DNA of 64,000 nucleotides from Aquiflexum gelatinilyticum (GTDB lineage: Bacteria; Bacteroidota; Bacteroidia; Cytophagales; Cyclobacteriaceae), in assembly GCF_024741135.1 (NCBI RefSeq), contig NZ_JANSUY010000013.1, forward strand, positions 62,001 through 126,000. Direction: 5' to 3'. Position numbers and translations under genes: made by a program. Shown here piece after piece: positions 44,514-53,432 of the stretch. How positions within the stretch are numbered: the first letter of the stretch is position 1; every line of letters begins with the position of its first letter. The notes under the pieces were generated by a model. That model searched no databases, was not told the DNA's origin, and was given only the letters and a program-made list of their open reading frames with translations.

Positions 44514-45980
44514 ATGAACAAGTACAGAAATAGCTTTTTTCAACTCTCTTTTTTGTGGGTATTAATCTTCCTTACTGCAGGAAACCATCCTGTTTTTGGT
44601 CAGGAAAAAACCAAATCCCTCACCTACACCCAAGTCAAAGGGAAAGTCACCTCAAAGGGTAGTCAGCTAAAAAACATCGTCGTCTCCGACGGAAAAGACG
44701 TTGTCCTGACCAATGAAAAAGGGGAGTTTGAATTAACCACTGACCAGGAATTTGTATTTATTTCCTACCCTTCCGGATATGCTTTTGACTTGTTGGAAAA
44801 CGGTTCGGTGGATTTTTTTAGAAGAGTTGATCTGACCAAAGCCACCAACACCATTCTTTTTGAGCTGAAGCCAAACCCAAACGATGAATCCGACCACCAC
44901 TTCATCGCAATCGCCGATCCGCAGGTGCAGACCGAGGAAGAAGCCAACCAATTTATCTCGGAATCATGTGCTGATCTCAGCAAAAAGAAAGCGGCACTCA
45001 ATGATCCAAACCTGTTTGGCGTCGGTGTCGGAGATTTGGTTTTTGATAAGTTTGAATTGTATGAGCAATACAATCAAGGCATCAAATCTACCGGGATTCC
45101 ATTCTTTCAGGTGTTGGGAAACCATGACATCAACCTGAATGCAAGGTCAAACGAGAGCAGTCAAGAACCATTTACAAGTCAGTTTGGTCCTGCCTATTAT
45201 TCCTTCAACCGAGGAAAAACCCATTACATCATCCTGAATGATGTGTACTTTTTGGGAGCAAAACAATACTATGGCTACCTTCCTGAGACCCAATTGGCTT
45301 GGTTGGAGAAGGATCTGGCTTTGGTGCCTAAGGACAAAGCCCTTGTCATTTTCCTTCATATTCCGAGTTTTTCGCAGATCGTAGCCCATAATCCCGGCCG
45401 AGATATCAACAAGGAATCGGTCATCAACAGGGAAGCTTTGTACAAGATTTTGGAAGGATTTGAAGCGCATCTTATTTCGGGACACGTCCATTGGAATGAA
45501 AACACAGTGAACAACCATATTTTTGAGCACAACACCGCCGCCATCAGCGGGGCATGGTGGTCAGGCATCTGCTATGACGGCACACCCAAAGGCTACGGCG
45601 TCTACAGGTCTGATGCAGGAGATTTGTCTTGGCATTACCAAAGTGTGGGTGAAAACCCGGATTTCCAGTTCCGTATTTACCGTCCGGGAACCCACCCGGA
45701 TTTTCCCAATGACTACATGGTCAATGTCTGGAATTGGGATCCTGAATGGAAGGTCAATGTGTATGAAAACGGAAACAGAACTGTCCAATCTGTACAGGTC
45801 ATTGCCACAGATCCATTGGCAATGGAAATCTATGCACCGGGAAAACCCAAAAAGCAGCCTTGGATCTCCCCCCAAAAGAACGGTCATATGTTTGTTTTTA
45901 GGCCAAATAACCCCAGTTCAAAAATTGATGTGGAGGTGATCGACAGATTTGGAAACCAATATAAAAAAGGCCTTGACTGA
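44514..45980 (+). CDS. Calcineurin-like phosphoesterase with N- and C-terminal accessory domains
   Basis: 488 residues, signal peptide ending at PVFGQ. Residues 40-120 form a carboxypeptidase-regulatory-like (MetallophosN) domain (VKGKVTSKGSQLKNIVVSDG). The metallophosphatase core shows IADPQV, GVGDLVFDK, VLGNHDIN, FLHIPSF and LISGHVHWNEN, the usual two-metal ligands, and the MetallophosC domain follows (NVWNWDPEWKVNVYENG). Secreted phosphoesterase of unknown substrate, perhaps a nucleotide or phospholipid head group. Start chosen for the signal peptide. Confidence 0.92.
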   Translation: MNKYRNSFFQLSFLWVLIFLTAGNHPVFGQEKTKSLTYTQVKGKVTSKGSQLKNIVVSDGKDVVLTNEKGEFELTTDQEFVFISYPSGYAFDLLENGSVDFFRRVDLTKATNTILFELKPNPNDESDHHFIAIADPQVQTEEEANQFISESCADLSKKKAALNDPNLFGVGVGDLVFDKFELYEQYNQGIKSTGIPFFQVLGNHDINLNARSNESSQEPFTSQFGPAYYSFNRGKTHYIILNDVYFLGAKQYYGYLPETQLAWLEKDLALVPKDKALVIFLHIPSFSQIVAHNPGRDINKESVINREALYKILEGFEAHLISGHVHWNENTVNNHIFEHNTAAISGAWWSGICYDGTPKGYGVYRSDAGDLSWHYQSVGENPDFQFRIYRPGTHPDFPNDYMVNVWNWDPEWKVNVYENGNRTVQSVQVIATDPLAMEIYAPGKPKKQPWISPQKNGHMFVFRPNNPSSKIDVEVIDRFGNQYKKGLD

Positions 45981-46031
45981 TTCGAAAACCTGAATTTTTA
46001 GCATTAGATTTAAAGAATAAATTCCGATAAA

Positions 46032-47501
46032 ATGACCGGTTCAGAATCCCTAGATTTCATCAAAAAGGAACTCATTTCTTTAGAAAAAAATATGGCTGCT
46101 GAAGTGGCCAATAAGTCCGGTATCATCGAAAGCCTACACAAAGATCAAAAAGAAGCTGGTAAAAATCTGGTAGAATACCTGAGTGTCAGAAACAGGGATC
46201 TCCGAATTCTTCAGGACGCACTTCATATTCATGGCTTGTCTTCACTTGCAAGCAGCGAAAGCCATATCAGGAGACAGGTTCAGGCGATTTTGGAGCGGTT
46301 GGGAGAAACTATTCCCACAGAGCATATCGATATCTGCGATTTTTCATTCAGCAAAAAGAAAATCGATGAAAAAAGCCATTTGCTGTTCGGCAACAAAACC
46401 ATTCCCAGCATTCCTTCTTTGATGGTCACGTTTGATTCAGGATTTGCAGATAGCTATGCTTTGATCAAAAGCCTTCTCGAAAACGGGATGAATGTCGCCC
46501 GGATCAACTGCGCCCACGATGATGAGGCTACTTGGTCCAAAATGATCAACAAACTCCGAAAAGCAAGCAAGAGAACAGGCATAGACTGCAAAGTATACAT
46601 GGACCTTGCCGGACCCAAGATTAGAACTGTCTTACTTGGCAAAGGAAAAGACAAGGGAAAAGTCAAGGTGAAAGAAGGCGAACTGATTTGGCTGGCCGAA
46701 GAAGCCAAAGGCTTTGGACAGGATGATGTCGTCATCAGCCCCAATGTTCCGGGAATTATCGGGTTTTTGAAAAAAGGAGACCGAGTCTATATCGATGATG
46801 GCGTCATCAGGGCTACCGTAGAAAAAACCAAATCAGGCAAAGCCGGAATCAGGATTACCCGAATCTCATCTGAAAAAAGTCAAATCAAAGCGGAGAAAGG
46901 AATCAACTTTCCAGATACCTTAATACAGATTCCTTCCCTGACAGATTTTGACAAAGCCTGCCTCCCTTTTATCTGCGAAAATGCGGATCTTGTAGGCTAT
47001 TCTTTTGTGAGAAATGCTGCCGACATCAGCAATCTCCAAACCGAACTCACAGCCATTTCAGAAACTCCTCCCTTGATGATTGTCAAAATAGAAACGCCGG
47101 AAGCAGTCAGCAACCTACCCTCATTGCTTATGGAAGGTATGAAACAAAAGGCTTTTGGGGTGATGATTGCACGTGGTGATCTGGCTGTGGAGATAGGTTT
47201 TGAAAGAATGGGGGAAATTCAGGAAGAGATTCTTTGGATCTGTGAGGCTGCTCATGTGCCGGTGGTTTGGGCCACCCAAGTTCTCGAAAGCCTCAATAAA
47301 TCCGGCATGGCTACCCGATCTGAAATCACCGATGCCGGACAATCCGCCAATGCAGAATGCGTCATGATCAACAAAGGAGACCATACCATCGAAGTCATGG
47401 AAACGCTCAAAGACATCCTGCAGCGAAGCGCAGAGCACAGGGTGAAGAAGCGATTCCGCTTCCGTCAGCTCAAAATTGCGGAGCGGTTTTTGAAGTCCTG
47501 A
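46032..47501 (+). CDS. Pyruvate kinase-like protein with N-terminal extension and no C-terminal domain
   Basis: 489 residues. Residues 1-128 are a helical extension (SHIRRQVQAILERLG) absent from normal pyruvate kinases. The TIM barrel follows with ARINCAH (156-162), GPKIRT (194-199), VKIET (Lys352, Glu354), IARGDLAVE (379-387), ATQVLES (414-420) and TRSEITD (428-434). The usual SGETA end of the nucleotide site is replaced by MINKGDHTIE (445-454), and the protein stops 35 residues later, so the C-terminal allosteric domain is missing. May still transfer phosphate between an enolate and a nucleotide, or have another use. No operon partner. Confidence 0.85.
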   Translation: MTGSESLDFIKKELISLEKNMAAEVANKSGIIESLHKDQKEAGKNLVEYLSVRNRDLRILQDALHIHGLSSLASSESHIRRQVQAILERLGETIPTEHIDICDFSFSKKKIDEKSHLLFGNKTIPSIPSLMVTFDSGFADSYALIKSLLENGMNVARINCAHDDEATWSKMINKLRKASKRTGIDCKVYMDLAGPKIRTVLLGKGKDKGKVKVKEGELIWLAEEAKGFGQDDVVISPNVPGIIGFLKKGDRVYIDDGVIRATVEKTKSGKAGIRITRISSEKSQIKAEKGINFPDTLIQIPSLTDFDKACLPFICENADLVGYSFVRNAADISNLQTELTAISETPPLMIVKIETPEAVSNLPSLLMEGMKQKAFGVMIARGDLAVEIGFERMGEIQEEILWICEAAHVPVVWATQVLESLNKSGMATRSEITDAGQSANAECVMINKGDHTIEVMETLKDILQRSAEHRVKKRFRFRQLKIAERFLKS

Positions 47502-47855
47502 TTTTCCAAAGAAATTTTTGGTAGTTAAAAATAGACTGAACTTCCTCTTTGCCTGCGTTCTCTGCTGGAAACATAGAAAAATTATTTTCCCGCTGATTTC
47601 GCAGAACTACGCAGAAAAAATTTAAGCTCTGCTAGAATAATATCCAAACCGTCAACCGTCAGGAAAGGCTTTAAATGTTCAATCAAAAGTCTACTTTCTT
47701 GTCTGCGCCAATCTGCGCAATCTGAGGGAGAAATTGAAAGCTTCGGTTTTTACTTTCTATTCCAGAATTTTCGATTTACTTTTTAAACGGAGGACAGCTT
47801 TCCTCACTATTTATTTACTTTGAAATAATTACCTTCTACAATTAACCTTACCAAA
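47502..47855. repeat. Spacer with two inverted CGCAGATT-type repeat copies
   Basis: 354 bases without a gene. CCCGCTGATTTCGCAGAACT plus ACGCAGAAAAAA at 47589-47620 and, in the other direction, GTCTGCGCCAATCTGCGCAA at 47701-47730. Further copies at 52597 and 52745. The word CGCAGATT recurs with varying copy number. Confidence 0.7.
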
Positions 47856-50675
47856 TTGAAATCAAATACCCCAAAATGGCTGATTTTAATCCTGTTCCTT
47901 TTGATTGGAACATTAAACAGCTGTACCAAAAAAGAAGAATCAACAAAAACTTTTTCCGGAAAAGACAAACCAGAGGACAGCAGATTTACCCAAGTGGTGG
48001 TGGCAGATGGGTTGGAAGAACCCTTGCAAATGGAGTTTGACAGGCAGGGATTTGTCTATTGGATCGAAAGGGCAGGACATGTCAAGAGGGTCAACGAACC
48101 CGGTGGAAATATCGAAATCCTCGGGACCATCCCAACCATCGTGGGAGAATCTCCAGGCATGATCGGGATATTGCTGGACAAAGATTTTGAAAATACCCGT
48201 CATATTTTTCTTTATTATTCTCCCCAAAGTGAAAACGGAAATATCATGCGGCTCTCAAGGTTCACCTTGGGTGCTGATAATAAGTTCGGCATGGATTCCG
48301 AAATCATTTTACTTGATATCCCTTGGGAGCAACCGGATGGCAGCCATTTTGGAGGGGGGATGACCTGGGACAAGGAGGGCAATCTTTACCTTTCAGTTGG
48401 CGGGGATTCAGCACCGACCCAATATTCACCTTTGCCTTTTACCAATGAAGGCGGGAGAGGCGAAGACGAGGGCCGGACTTCAGGCAATACAAATGACTTT
48501 CGAGGTAAGATTTTGAGGATTAAACCTCAGTCAGGTGGAACTTACACCATTCCTGAAGGAAACCTATTCCCGCAGGGAACTGATAAAACCCGACCAGAAA
48601 TCTACGTCATGGGAAATAGGAACCCTTGGCGGCTTTCCATTGATTCCCATACCGGTTACCTGCATTGGGGAGAAGTCGGGCCGGATGCAGGAGTAGATTC
48701 AGAGGAATTTGGGCCGATGGGTTATGACGAATTCAATGTTGCCAAAAGGGCAGGGAACTTTGGTTGGCCTTTTGTCATCGGCAAAAACCTTCCTTACAGC
48801 GTTTACGATTACCAAAGCAAGACTTTTGAAAGCTTTTACAACCCTGATTCCCTTGTCAATAACTCGCCAAATAATACAGGATTGAAAGTCCTTCCACCGT
48901 CCCAACCTGCATTGGTGGCTTATCCATACCGGGTTTCGGAGGAATGGCCGATTTTGGGAAGTGCGGCTAGGTCAGCAGTAGGCGGACCGATTTTCCGCAG
49001 GTCAGATTTTTCTGCTGATGCCAAAAGGGTATTCCCAGATTATTACGAAGGCAAATGGCTGGTTACAGATTATGTTAGAAACTGGATCATGGTTGTGACA
49101 ATGGATGAAGATAGAAACAATGTCACGTCCATCGAGCGTTTTTTACCTGCCGAAAAACTCATCCATTCCCAACCCTTGGATATGGATTTTGGACTAAATG
49201 GGGATCTGTACATCTTGGAATATGGTACAGGTACGAAAGGGAGGATTTCCAGGATTGAATTCAATGCAGGAAATAGAGCGCCAATTGCGGTAGCCAATTC
49301 AGAAATGAAATCTGGCAGCATACCTTTTGAACTTCAACTTTCCTCGGAAGGAAGCCGGGATAACGATGGAGATAAGCTGGATTTTGAATGGAAGATTGAG
49401 GGTGGGGAAACAACAGTATTGAATGATGCCAATCCCAAAATAACCCTTGACAAGCCGGGAAAATACAAAGTCTCTTTAACTGTAAAAGACCCATCAGGAG
49501 CTTCTGACAGTCATACTTTTGAAGTTGTTGCAGGGAATAAACAACCCGAAGTGAAGATCGAAATTACATCACGCAATAAGTCATTCTACTTTCCGGATGA
49601 AAAAATCAGCTACCAAGTTCAGGTCATCGATCAGGAAGATGGAACCCTAGCCAAAGGGCAAATCAATCCCGAGGCAATAACAGTAACTGCAGAATATATT
49701 CCTTCAGGGATTGACTTTGCGCAATTGCGAAAGCTAAAATCCGAAGGAAATCTTCAACCCGAAACCGTCCTGCGACACCTCAATGCAAAGGCTTTGATCA
49801 GCAAGAACAACTGCACGGCTTGTCATCAGGAAAAAACCAAATTGGTAGGCCCATCCTTTTTGGAGGTGGCCAAGAGATACAAAGATGCAGAAAATGTGTT
49901 TGACACCCTGTCGAAAAGTATCATCCAAGGCGGAAGCGGCAAATGGGGTGAAGTCCACATGCCACCTCAGCCGACACTGAGCGCGATCGATACGAAGCAG
50001 ATCATTGAATACATCCTGGACCTTGCTTCCGCTGAAAAAGGAAACCCCAAACTTCCCTTACAGGGTGAATTCAAAACCAAAGCCATTCCAACCAAAATCG
50101 GTGACGGTCGCTTGTCCAAATTCTATCCGACAACATATGAAATGGGTTCCTACGTCTTTTCAGCCCATTATACCGATCAGGGTTCAGAAGAGGAAAGCAG
50201 CCTCAACCTCAAGAGTGAAGATTTTACCCTGCTTCGGTTTCCGTTGATGGGTCCTGAAAAAGCAGATGTTTTCTCCGAAACAGGAATTTCCTACACGCCA
50301 TCAACAGATGATCCGGGATTTATTTTCACGGGAAAAGGAGGTTATATCGGATTCAAAAACATTGATCTTACAGGAATCAATCAGATCAGCATCGGTGCAA
50401 TCACCAGGTTTTGGCATTGGTCGCACTTCATCGGAGGCGATATTGAATTGAGGTTGGATTCTCCCGAAGGGACTTTGGTCGGTGAGGCAAAACAAGTCCC
50501 TCCTGCCCCTCAGGGAGAAAAAGGTCCTTTCTTTGGTGATGCAACGGGCAAGCCTACGGTCATCGATGTGTCCAAAATTGATGGCGTCCATGACCTGTAT
50601 ATCCTTGTCAAAAATTCCGGGGCGAAAGAAAGTGATGCATTGGTGATTATGACGGGGATTGAGTTTAGGAGGTGA
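47856..50675 (+). CDS. PQQ-type sugar dehydrogenase lipoprotein with PKD, cytochrome c and CBM6-like domains
   Basis: 939 residues, TTG start, lipoprotein signal (LLIGTLNSC). Residues 45-470 form the six-bladed glucose/sorbosone dehydrogenase propeller (QPDGSHFGGGMTWDKEGNLYLSVGGDS in two parts, GNRNPWRLSI). Residues 480-565 are PKD-like (SEGSRDNDGDKLDFEW). A single c-type haem site Cys653-Cys656-His657 (CTACH) and a MPPQPTLS loop follow; residues 745-939 resemble a CBM6-like carbohydrate-binding module (GYIGFKNIDLTGINQISI). A self-contained periplasmic or outer-membrane sugar oxidase that passes electrons to its own haem. Leads the second sugar cluster with DUF1080 and the FGE-like gene. Confidence 0.9.
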   Translation: MKSNTPKWLILILFLLIGTLNSCTKKEESTKTFSGKDKPEDSRFTQVVVADGLEEPLQMEFDRQGFVYWIERAGHVKRVNEPGGNIEILGTIPTIVGESPGMIGILLDKDFENTRHIFLYYSPQSENGNIMRLSRFTLGADNKFGMDSEIILLDIPWEQPDGSHFGGGMTWDKEGNLYLSVGGDSAPTQYSPLPFTNEGGRGEDEGRTSGNTNDFRGKILRIKPQSGGTYTIPEGNLFPQGTDKTRPEIYVMGNRNPWRLSIDSHTGYLHWGEVGPDAGVDSEEFGPMGYDEFNVAKRAGNFGWPFVIGKNLPYSVYDYQSKTFESFYNPDSLVNNSPNNTGLKVLPPSQPALVAYPYRVSEEWPILGSAARSAVGGPIFRRSDFSADAKRVFPDYYEGKWLVTDYVRNWIMVVTMDEDRNNVTSIERFLPAEKLIHSQPLDMDFGLNGDLYILEYGTGTKGRISRIEFNAGNRAPIAVANSEMKSGSIPFELQLSSEGSRDNDGDKLDFEWKIEGGETTVLNDANPKITLDKPGKYKVSLTVKDPSGASDSHTFEVVAGNKQPEVKIEITSRNKSFYFPDEKISYQVQVIDQEDGTLAKGQINPEAITVTAEYIPSGIDFAQLRKLKSEGNLQPETVLRHLNAKALISKNNCTACHQEKTKLVGPSFLEVAKRYKDAENVFDTLSKSIIQGGSGKWGEVHMPPQPTLSAIDTKQIIEYILDLASAEKGNPKLPLQGEFKTKAIPTKIGDGRLSKFYPTTYEMGSYVFSAHYTDQGSEEESSLNLKSEDFTLLRFPLMGPEKADVFSETGISYTPSTDDPGFIFTGKGGYIGFKNIDLTGINQISIGAITRFWHWSHFIGGDIELRLDSPEGTLVGEAKQVPPAPQGEKGPFFGDATGKPTVIDVSKIDGVHDLYILVKNSGAKESDALVIMTGIEFRR

Positions 50676-50681
50676 ATTTGA

Positions 50682-50849
50682 AGTCCATGGTCCATAGTCG
50701 ACAGCCAACAGATGCAGCTTTTGGAATTCAGGGCTTGTCTGATTTGGGAAGGAAAATGAAAATAAAGTCCATAGTCCATGGTCCACAGTCCACGGATGCA
50801 GCATTTGGACTTCAAGGCTTGTTTGATTTGGGTCGGAAATGGGATTTGA
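50682..50849 (+). repeat. 84-bp tandem duplication of AGTCCAT words
   Basis: Two copies (50682-50765, 50766-50849) start with shuffled AGTCCATAGTCCATGGTCC words and continue GATGCAGCTTTTGGA ... TTGATTTGGG. The period is a multiple of three, so the frame of the next gene appears open through it; this is why an upstream start is rejected. Confidence 0.85.
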
Positions 50850-50860
50850 AATTAGAATTT

Positions 50861-51586
50861 ATGAGGATCGTTAACTTTAGAAAATTGTTTTTACTTAAAG
50901 TGATCTGGGGTGTGGCGGCATTTCTATTTTCTGTGGAAAGCAATGCCCAGTTCTCACAGATTCAGGAAGGTTTTGTTCCTATTTTCAACGGGAAGGATTT
51001 GGAGGGTTGGCACATCAGCCGAACCAATCACCACGGTACCAAGGGTAATTTTTTTGTTGAAGACGGAGCCATTGTCATGAAGCAATTTCCCTATGGTCAG
51101 GGAGGAATTATTTTGTCAGACAAAAAATATCAGGATTTTGAATTGTCTTTGGAATTCAAGGGCCATCCGGGAACCAACGGCGGGATTTTCTTTCGCTCAA
51201 GTGAAAGCGGTTCAGGTTATCAGGTGGAATTGTCCGGAGACGGGCAACCCGGTACTGCCAACCTGATTGGCGAAATGCTTCGTGTTGCGAAAGGTGCGCA
51301 AGCAACCGATTTGGGAAAAGTCTGGAAGAAAGGGGATTGGAATAGCTTCCGTCTTCGGGTTGTTGGGCAAAAGCCAAAAATGACACTTTGGGTAAATGAT
51401 GTTCTGATGTGGGAAGTACGGGCAGAGCGGAATGACCTGATTGCAGATACTACTTCGGGGATGATCGCTTTCCAGTTGCATTGGAGTGCGACGTTGATGC
51501 CTGTTCCGGGTGGACGCTGTTGTGATTTCTCCTGGAAACCGGGTGCTGCACATGCTTACAGAAAAATAGCCATCAAAGAACTTTAA
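50861..51586 (+). CDS. DUF1080 (3-keto-disaccharide hydrolase) family protein
   Basis: 241 residues from the ATG at 50861, giving a signal peptide (FLLKVIWGVAAFLFSVESNA). The rest is a concanavalin-like jelly roll: GFVPIFNGKDLEGWHIS at the start, FELSLEFKGHPGTNGGIFFRS and IAFQLHWSATLMPVPGG-like end. DUF1080 members cleave 3-keto-disaccharides or bind sugars. It follows the PQQ-type dehydrogenase and precedes the FGE-like gene by 7 bases, in one sugar-oxidation operon. Confidence 0.9.
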   Translation: MRIVNFRKLFLLKVIWGVAAFLFSVESNAQFSQIQEGFVPIFNGKDLEGWHISRTNHHGTKGNFFVEDGAIVMKQFPYGQGGIILSDKKYQDFELSLEFKGHPGTNGGIFFRSSESGSGYQVELSGDGQPGTANLIGEMLRVAKGAQATDLGKVWKKGDWNSFRLRVVGQKPKMTLWVNDVLMWEVRAERNDLIADTTSGMIAFQLHWSATLMPVPGGRCCDFSWKPGAAHAYRKIAIKEL

Positions 51587-51593
51587 TTTCCTC

Positions 51594-52448
51594 ATGATGA
51601 AAATCTTTCAAGTATATATTCTACTTTTTTTGACAGCTTGTTCTGTTTTGTTTCCTAAAAATAATGTGCAGGAAAATAACCCTGATTCCATTGTCAATGA
51701 CATTGGAATGGAATTCGTTTTGGTCCAACCAGGCACGATGACTGTAGGCAAGATTGACATCGAGTGCCCTACATTTCCAGATACCCGAGATGTGCCTGAC
51801 AGTGAAAAATGGACTGAAGAAGATTTCAAAATTTGTCAGGAGATGGCCAAAAGAGATTCTAGAGAGGGATTTTTGGTAAGCATTTCCGAACCCTATTACA
51901 TCGGAAAATACGAGGTGACCCAAGGCCAATGGAAAAAAGTGATGGGTTCCAATCCTTCCCATTTCCAAGGGGAAAAGGTTGCGGGTGACTCGGACCTGCA
52001 TCCTGTGGAAAATGTGACTTGGGAAGATGCCAACAGCTTTATTCAAAAACTGAATGAGATGGATCCTGCTTATACTTATCGGTTACCGACCGAGTTTGAA
52101 TGGGAATATGCTGCCCGTGCAGGTGCGGAGGAATTGCTTTCCTGGTCAGAAACAGGCAAACAGGCTTGGATCCAAAAATCAGACAAAGGCACTACAATTG
52201 CTGTAGGGCAGATGAAACCCAATCCTTGGGGATTACATGACATGTTGGGAAATGTCTGGGAATGGGTTGAGGATTATTACAATGAAGATGTTTTTGCCCA
52301 TCCGGTTCCTCCGGTTTCTGGGGAAGTTCATGTGCTGAAAGGTGGAAGTTTTATTTCTGATGTGGTCAATGCCACTTATTTTTTCCATGGAGGCGGGCCG
52401 GGAAATGGATATGATGTGGGGTTTAGGGTGGTAAGGGAAGTAAAATAG
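51594..52448 (+). CDS. Formylglycine-generating-enzyme-fold lipoprotein without the catalytic cysteines
   Basis: 284 residues with a lipoprotein signal (YILLFLTACS, Cys16 or 17). SUMF1/FGE fold: FVLVQPGTMTVGK, YEVTQGQWKKVMGSNPSHF, YRLPTEFEWEYAARAG, GNVWEWVEDYY, VLKGGSF and GFRVVREV. The copper-binding cysteine pair of true FGE (late in the protein) is absent; the region reads ATYFFHGGGPGNGYDVGF. So it probably does not activate sulfatases and may be a binding or other C-type-lectin-like protein of the sugar cluster. Confidence 0.87.
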   Translation: MMKIFQVYILLFLTACSVLFPKNNVQENNPDSIVNDIGMEFVLVQPGTMTVGKIDIECPTFPDTRDVPDSEKWTEEDFKICQEMAKRDSREGFLVSISEPYYIGKYEVTQGQWKKVMGSNPSHFQGEKVAGDSDLHPVENVTWEDANSFIQKLNEMDPAYTYRLPTEFEWEYAARAGAEELLSWSETGKQAWIQKSDKGTTIAVGQMKPNPWGLHDMLGNVWEWVEDYYNEDVFAHPVPPVSGEVHVLKGGSFISDVVNATYFFHGGGPGNGYDVGFRVVREVK

Positions 52449-52821
52449 ATATTGATGGATATTGAATATTGGGAAATTGTAATTGATCACTGAAGATGAT
52501 TTATGACGGGGAAGGATCCTTTGCTTTTTTCCGTCTCAGTCAGTGTCTTCACTGACTGAAATTTTAAATTCAAACTGCCAATAGCGTAGAAAATTTGCTC
52601 CCGCAGACTGACGCAGAAAAACGATTAAATTTAGAAGACCTCATTCAACTTTGATATGTCTCTGTTAGATGGAAGTGAGTGGAGACACTCACTTTGGAAC
52701 CCCATAATATCAGTGAAGTCAAGACAATTGCAAAGAAATTTTGCCCCCGCAGATTTCGCAGACTGTCGCAGAAAAAGTCGAGATTCGGAGAGAAATGAAA
52801 CCATGAAAACCATAAGCCCAT
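52449..52821. repeat. Spacer made almost wholly of dispersed repeats
   Basis: In order: a GATATTGATGGATATT block (52448-52463), hairpin TCAGTCAGTG-TCTT-CACTGACTGA (52536-52559), a CCGCAGACTGACGCAGAAAA copy (52601-52620), hairpin AAGTGAGTG-GAGA-CACTCACTT (52673-52694) and a longer CCCGCAGATTTCGCAGACTG copy plus TCGCAGAAAAA (52745-52775). No gene is seen in these 373 bases. Confidence 0.8.
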
Positions 52822-53379
52822 ATGAAACTGAAATACTCCTTCTTCATTTTCCTCCTGCTGACAATCATCGCTTTTTGGATAATGCGGCATCACCAATTTC
52901 AATTTGAAGCTGCCACAGGATTGAAATTCAATGTGATGGAATTTGAGCTTCCGGGGAGTGCCGAAAAGCTGAATGAGTTGATTGAAACCTGGGGCGAACC
53001 TGGACAAAAGGCATTTGTCCTGAAGCAACTGCAGTTAGATTACTTCTTTATGTCAACCTTGTTTCCCACCATTTTTATCCTTTGCCTGTGGGCAAGGAAA
53101 AATTTCCAGGTATTGGAATTGAAAAATCATTCTCCGGATAGGTTTACATTCCCCAAAAACTTGCTGTTTTTTCTAGCTGCTTTTCAGGTTTTGGCCCTGA
53201 TTTTTGATATCAGCGAAAACATTAGGCTGACGCAATGGATCCAACGGGGATTTGTCGGGAATATGGTCCTGTTTGAAACCCTTGTGAAAATGAAGTTTGT
53301 CTTTGCCGCTGCAGGATTTCTGTCCGCACTGTTTTTTTTGGGGTATGAAATGGTTGTTTTTAAGAAAAAAGGGATATAA
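52822..53379 (+). CDS. Four-helix membrane protein of unknown function
   Basis: 185 residues. Hydrophobic segments at about 5-22, 75-92, 112-130 and 153-175 enclose a periplasmic loop (residues 25-70, FNVMEFELPGSAEKLNELIETW). No family recognised. Codon use fits the core genome. It lies downstream of a spacer packed with repeats and converges with the PPK2 genes; a shared terminator separates them. Confidence 0.7.
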   Translation: MKLKYSFFIFLLLTIIAFWIMRHHQFQFEAATGLKFNVMEFELPGSAEKLNELIETWGEPGQKAFVLKQLQLDYFFMSTLFPTIFILCLWARKNFQVLELKNHSPDRFTFPKNLLFFLAAFQVLALIFDISENIRLTQWIQRGFVGNMVLFETLVKMKFVFAAAGFLSALFFLGYEMVVFKKKGI

Positions 53380-53415
53380 AAAAAGGCAGCTCCCTCTATG
53401 GTTCTGCCCTTTTTG
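53378..53415. terminator. Bidirectional terminator
   Basis: AAAAAGGCAG / CTGCCCTTTTT (one bulged C) between convergent genes. Confidence 0.82.
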
Positions 53416-53432
53416 CTTGTTAGCCTAATAAT

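Noticed and set aside
51594-52448. True sulfatase-activating formylglycine-generating enzyme
   Set aside because: The fold is present, but the catalytic cysteine pair is missing and no sulfatase is in the window.
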